Assembly: GCA_902760805.1 (NCBI GenBank)
Contig: CACWHY010000004.1
Location: forward strand, 1-64,000
Length of the DNA stretch: 64,000 nt
DNA from: Ruminococcus flavefaciens
GTDB lineage: Bacteria; Bacillota; Clostridia; Oscillospirales; Ruminococcaceae
Reading direction: 5' to 3'
In this document: positions 61,255 through 64,000 of the stretch, one piece after another
How positions within the stretch are numbered: the stretch's first letter is position 1
Layout: each line of letters begins with the position of its first letter
Translations under genes and position numbers: made by a program
Notes under the pieces: generated by a model
What the model was told of the DNA's origin: nothing
Seen by the model: only the letters and a program-made list of their open reading frames with translations
Databases searched by the model: none

Positions 61255-64000
61255 ATGGCTAACAAAAAGACATTCCGGCGGATCGCTGCCTCTCTCATGG
61301 CGCTCTCCGTTACAGCAGGCGCCGCTCTCTCAGGAGTACCGGCTGCTCTTCCAAAGGCAGAAGCAGTTTCTTCCGCATCGAGAGTTCGTGTGGACATCGA
61401 CCGAAATGACGGCCGATCAGCTCTGTATGCGCCCAATGCTGAGAACTGGATCTGGGACGGTTCTTCGTCCTACACCACCTCTACAGGCGTAACTGTTAAG
61501 ATCACTAACGGCAGCGGCAGCGGATCTGTTGACTGCACAAACAACAAAACTCTCCAGAAATACGACGGAACTACGCCCTATTACAATGCAGACGGCGTGT
61601 TCAACAAGGACAACGACAGCTCCGGCGCTCTCAAGATCGAGCTGTCAGGCCTTTCAAACGGCACTCACTCATTCTCTGGCTGGCATAGCTGCCTTTACGG
61701 TGTCACAGCCAGCACGCTGAAGATCTCCCTCAACGGAAAGGTGGTGCAGACAGGTATCCCCTGCCCCTCCAATGTCTCCAGCGATGATGCTGCCGGACGC
61801 TCCTATGTGGAATTCAGCGGCACCTCTGCTACGATCCTCATTCAGGGCGAGGGCAACCAGTCCTACAGCAACGCCTGGCTCAACGCCTTCGAGATCGACG
61901 GTGCAAGTCCATTCGACTCTATCTCAAAATTCTCGCCGGCGGATCAGTCTTCTCACAACAATATCGAGGACGGCCTCAACTGGACCGCCGGCTCCGGTGC
62001 CACCTCTCATGAGGTCTATATCGGAACTGACGAGAATGCCGTCCTTAACGCAACTAAGTCCTCCCCAGAGTTCAAAGGGACGGTCTCACAGCCCCACTTC
62101 GACCTGGACGGCAGCTACTCCTCTATCCCCACATACTATTGGCGTGTGGACGAGGTGACTTCCTCCGGTACTGTCAAAGGAGCCGTGTACTCTTTCAAGC
62201 TCAACCGCCTTGCCTTCCCCACAGCTGAGGGCTACGGACGCTGGGCAAGAGGAGGACGTGGCGGCTATGTTTATCACGTCACTAACCTGAACGACTCCGG
62301 CGAGGGATCTCTGCGCTACGGTCTGGAAACTATGACCGGTGCAAGGACCATCGTGTTCGATGTGGGCGGTATCATCGAGCTGAAAAGCAAGCTGACTGTC
62401 CCAAGCACGGGAGGCGATGTTTATGTTGCCGGACAGACTGCTCCCGGCGACGGTATCACACTCACTCAGTGGGGCTTCGGTATGCTGGGCTGTGACGATG
62501 TTATCATCAGAGACATCCGTGTCCGCCCCGGCGACAGAGGTCTTTCCGGCGTAAATGATGTTTCTGACGGAATGGGTCTATCCAGCTCAAACCACTGTAT
62601 CATCGACCACTGTTCCATGTCCTGGGCAACTGACGAGGGCTTCTCATCACGCTCAGCCTCCAACATCACCTTCCAGTGGAACATCATCGGCGAGTCGCTC
62701 CACGACTCTATCCACTACAACGCTGAAGACCGCACCAAGACCGAAACTCACGCCTTCGCAGGATCTATAAGCGGAAACGTGGGCAGCTTCCACCATAACC
62801 TCCTTATCGACTGCACAGGAAGAAACTGGTCTCTGGCAGGCGGTATGGAGCAGGACGCTAAGACCTACGGCGGCGCTGTTGACATCCGCAATAACGTGGT
62901 CTACAACTGGCGTGACAGAACTACTGACGGAGGCGTGCGCAGGCTGAACTTCGTCAACAACTACTACAAGGCAGGCGCTGTGTCCAACACCTCCCTTCAC
63001 GTTGTACAGATCGACGGCAATGAGCTTGGCACCTACGACTGCCAGAAGATGTATGTTTCCGGAAATATCATGACCGATACCTCAGGAAATCAGATACTGA
63101 AGGCCTCCGATGACGCTTGGAGCAAGGGCAAGGCTAAGGCTAATCCCAAGCTGGGAAGCTCCAACAGCGATGTTATGCTGACCTCACCGTTCTGTGAGTC
63201 CTACGTTGAGACTGACTCTGCTGAAAATGCTTACAAGAGGGTCATCGACAATACCTCCGGCGCCGGCGCAAACGTGCCTGCTCTGGACTATATCGACTCA
63301 CGCTATCACAATGAAGTTACAAAGGGCAGCTACACCTACAAGGGCTCCAAGCAGGGGCTCCAAGGCATAATCGACAGCCAGAAGGACTGCGGCGGCTACC
63401 CTAACTCAAGCAATTTCAAGGGCGGAACTGCCCCTGTTGACACCGACCGTGATGGTATGCCGGACGCTTGGGAGACCCTCCACGGCTTAGATCCCGGCAA
63501 CGGCTCTGACGGAGCTATCGTTTCCCTTTCTGCTGACGACTACACCAACCTGGAAATGTACCTTAATGAGCTGGCTGGCGACCCTGTGGAATTCAACGAC
63601 GCTCCTGCCCGCTCTGCATTCGTTAGCTTCGAGGCTGAGGACTACGATTCCCAGTCCGGCACCAAAAACGAGGACGGCGAGGGCGAGACTCATGTGGCTT
63701 ACATCGAAAACGGCGACTACATCGCTTTCCGCAATGTGGATCTTGAAAGCGGCGCAAAGTCCTTTACCGCTAAGGTCACAGGAAATGCCTGCTATATCGA
63801 CCTGTACATCGACTCTATCGGCGAAACACCGGCTGCGACCGTTGCTTTTGACGGAAGCGGCAGCTGGGACCGTTGGCAGGAGATCTCCGCAAACATTGCC
63901 CCGATCTCAGGCAAGCACACTCTCTACGTTGTTTTCCGTGGAGGCGAGGGCTATCTGATGAACATTGACAGCTTTGTGTTCGGAAGAGACTATGTTCAGT
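61255..64000 (+). CDS. Secreted pectate-lyase-type protein with CBM6 (runs off window)
   Basis: The frame is open to the window end (about 915 codons). There is a signal peptide (1-37, ending KAEA), a beta-sandwich module (about 45-220), and a fibronectin-III-like module (about 222-315). A right-handed beta-helix of pectate lyase type (about 325-715) begins FPTAEGYGRWARGGRGGYVYHVT and has VGGIIELKSKLTV, VYVAGQTAPGDGI and DDVIIRDIRVRPGD. A calcium-type DTDRDGMPDAWE segment (about 730-741) precedes a CBM6 module (about 780-915: FEAEDYDSQSGT, IENGDYIAFRNVDL). The missing C-terminus may hold a dockerin, as in related genes here. GGGGGAATAATT precedes the ATG. The exact lyase family is not certain. 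Confidence 0.85.
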   Translation, partial: MANKKTFRRIAASLMALSVTAGAALSGVPAALPKAEAVSSASRVRVDIDRNDGRSALYAPNAENWIWDGSSSYTTSTGVTVKITNGSGSGSVDCTNNKTLQKYDGTTPYYNADGVFNKDNDSSGALKIELSGLSNGTHSFSGWHSCLYGVTASTLKISLNGKVVQTGIPCPSNVSSDDAAGRSYVEFSGTSATILIQGEGNQSYSNAWLNAFEIDGASPFDSISKFSPADQSSHNNIEDGLNWTAGSGATSHEVYIGTDENAVLNATKSSPEFKGTVSQPHFDLDGSYSSIPTYYWRVDEVTSSGTVKGAVYSFKLNRLAFPTAEGYGRWARGGRGGYVYHVTNLNDSGEGSLRYGLETMTGARTIVFDVGGIIELKSKLTVPSTGGDVYVAGQTAPGDGITLTQWGFGMLGCDDVIIRDIRVRPGDRGLSGVNDVSDGMGLSSSNHCIIDHCSMSWATDEGFSSRSASNITFQWNIIGESLHDSIHYNAEDRTKTETHAFAGSISGNVGSFHHNLLIDCTGRNWSLAGGMEQDAKTYGGAVDIRNNVVYNWRDRTTDGGVRRLNFVNNYYKAGAVSNTSLHVVQIDGNELGTYDCQKMYVSGNIMTDTSGNQILKASDDAWSKGKAKANPKLGSSNSDVMLTSPFCESYVETDSAENAYKRVIDNTSGAGANVPALDYIDSRYHNEVTKGSYTYKGSKQGLQGIIDSQKDCGGYPNSSNFKGGTAPVDTDRDGMPDAWETLHGLDPGNGSDGAIVSLSADDYTNLEMYLNELAGDPVEFNDAPARSAFVSFEAEDYDSQSGTKNEDGEGETHVAYIENGDYIAFRNVDLESGAKSFTAKVTGNACYIDLYIDSIGETPAATVAFDGSGSWDRWQEISANIAPISGKHTLYVVFRGGEGYLMNIDSFVFGRDYVQ

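Overview
The window looks like chromosomal DNA of a Gram-positive, fibre- and pectin-degrading Ruminococcus-type bacterium (Oscillospiraceae). The grounds are: Shine-Dalgarno sequences on almost every gene, sigma-A type promoters (TTGACA, 17 bp, TATAAT), a tRNA-Trp T-box, several dockerin-bearing secreted enzymes, a cohesin-bearing scaffoldin-like protein, a sortase-type surface protein and a sodium-pumping decarboxylase. The genus is inferred from gene content, not from a marker gene.

Layout. 1-1.7 kb: a dockerin protein with leucine-rich repeats, start uncertain. 1.7-6.9 kb (minus): a flavin/redox cluster of sorted surface protein, heme-type membrane protein with an FMN-binding domain, ApbE flavin transferase, NusG-II domain protein and Gx-family transporter. 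7.0-12.8 kb (minus): glycolysis operon pgk, two membrane proteins, tpiA, gpmI, then a polysaccharide deacetylase. 12.9-14.7 kb (plus): two tandem paralogous membrane proteins of unknown function. 14.7-21.5 kb (plus): T-box controlled trpEGDCFBA. 21.5-24.1 kb (minus): eno with a long structured leader, then a Gfo/Idh/MocA oxidoreductase. 24.3-26.7 kb (plus): a large solute-binding lipoprotein. 26.7-30.7 kb (minus): fhs-tsaE-tsaB-rpiB-upp. 30.8-44.4 kb: a pectin/hemicellulose accessory region with a dockerin/SH3 protein, PL1 pectate lyase, two-cohesin scaffoldin, PL11 rhamnogalacturonan lyase and CE2-type esterase, interspersed with small housekeeping genes and tRNA-Ala. 44.5-51.7 kb: a TetR regulator, then (minus) rpmF, DUF177, DUF512, TraX, der, plsY and a glutaminase-less asparagine-synthetase-like gene. 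51.7-53.6 kb: a P-loop protein and pgi. 53.7-57.1 kb: three D,D-carboxypeptidase-type genes, two of which lack catalytic residues. 57.1-57.25 kb: a phased array of DnaA-box-like repeats. 57.4-60.9 kb: a sodium-pumping biotin decarboxylase operon. 61.2 kb to the end: a pectate lyase running off the window.

How the parts fit. Secreted pectinases and an esterase carry dockerins of one sequence class and could dock onto the two cohesins of the scaffoldin, whose own C-terminal dockerin is of a different class and probably anchors it elsewhere. Released sugars would feed the glycolytic genes, and the decarboxylase and flavin clusters could handle carbon and electron disposal. Points most worth a second look are the 11-bp phased DnaA-like array, the paired carboxypeptidase pseudoenzymes, the scaffoldin, the flavin cluster with a candidate flavinylated surface protein, the Cys-less asparagine-synthetase-like gene, and the long structured leaders of eno and of the flavin operon. 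No CRISPR array, prophage or insertion sequence was seen.
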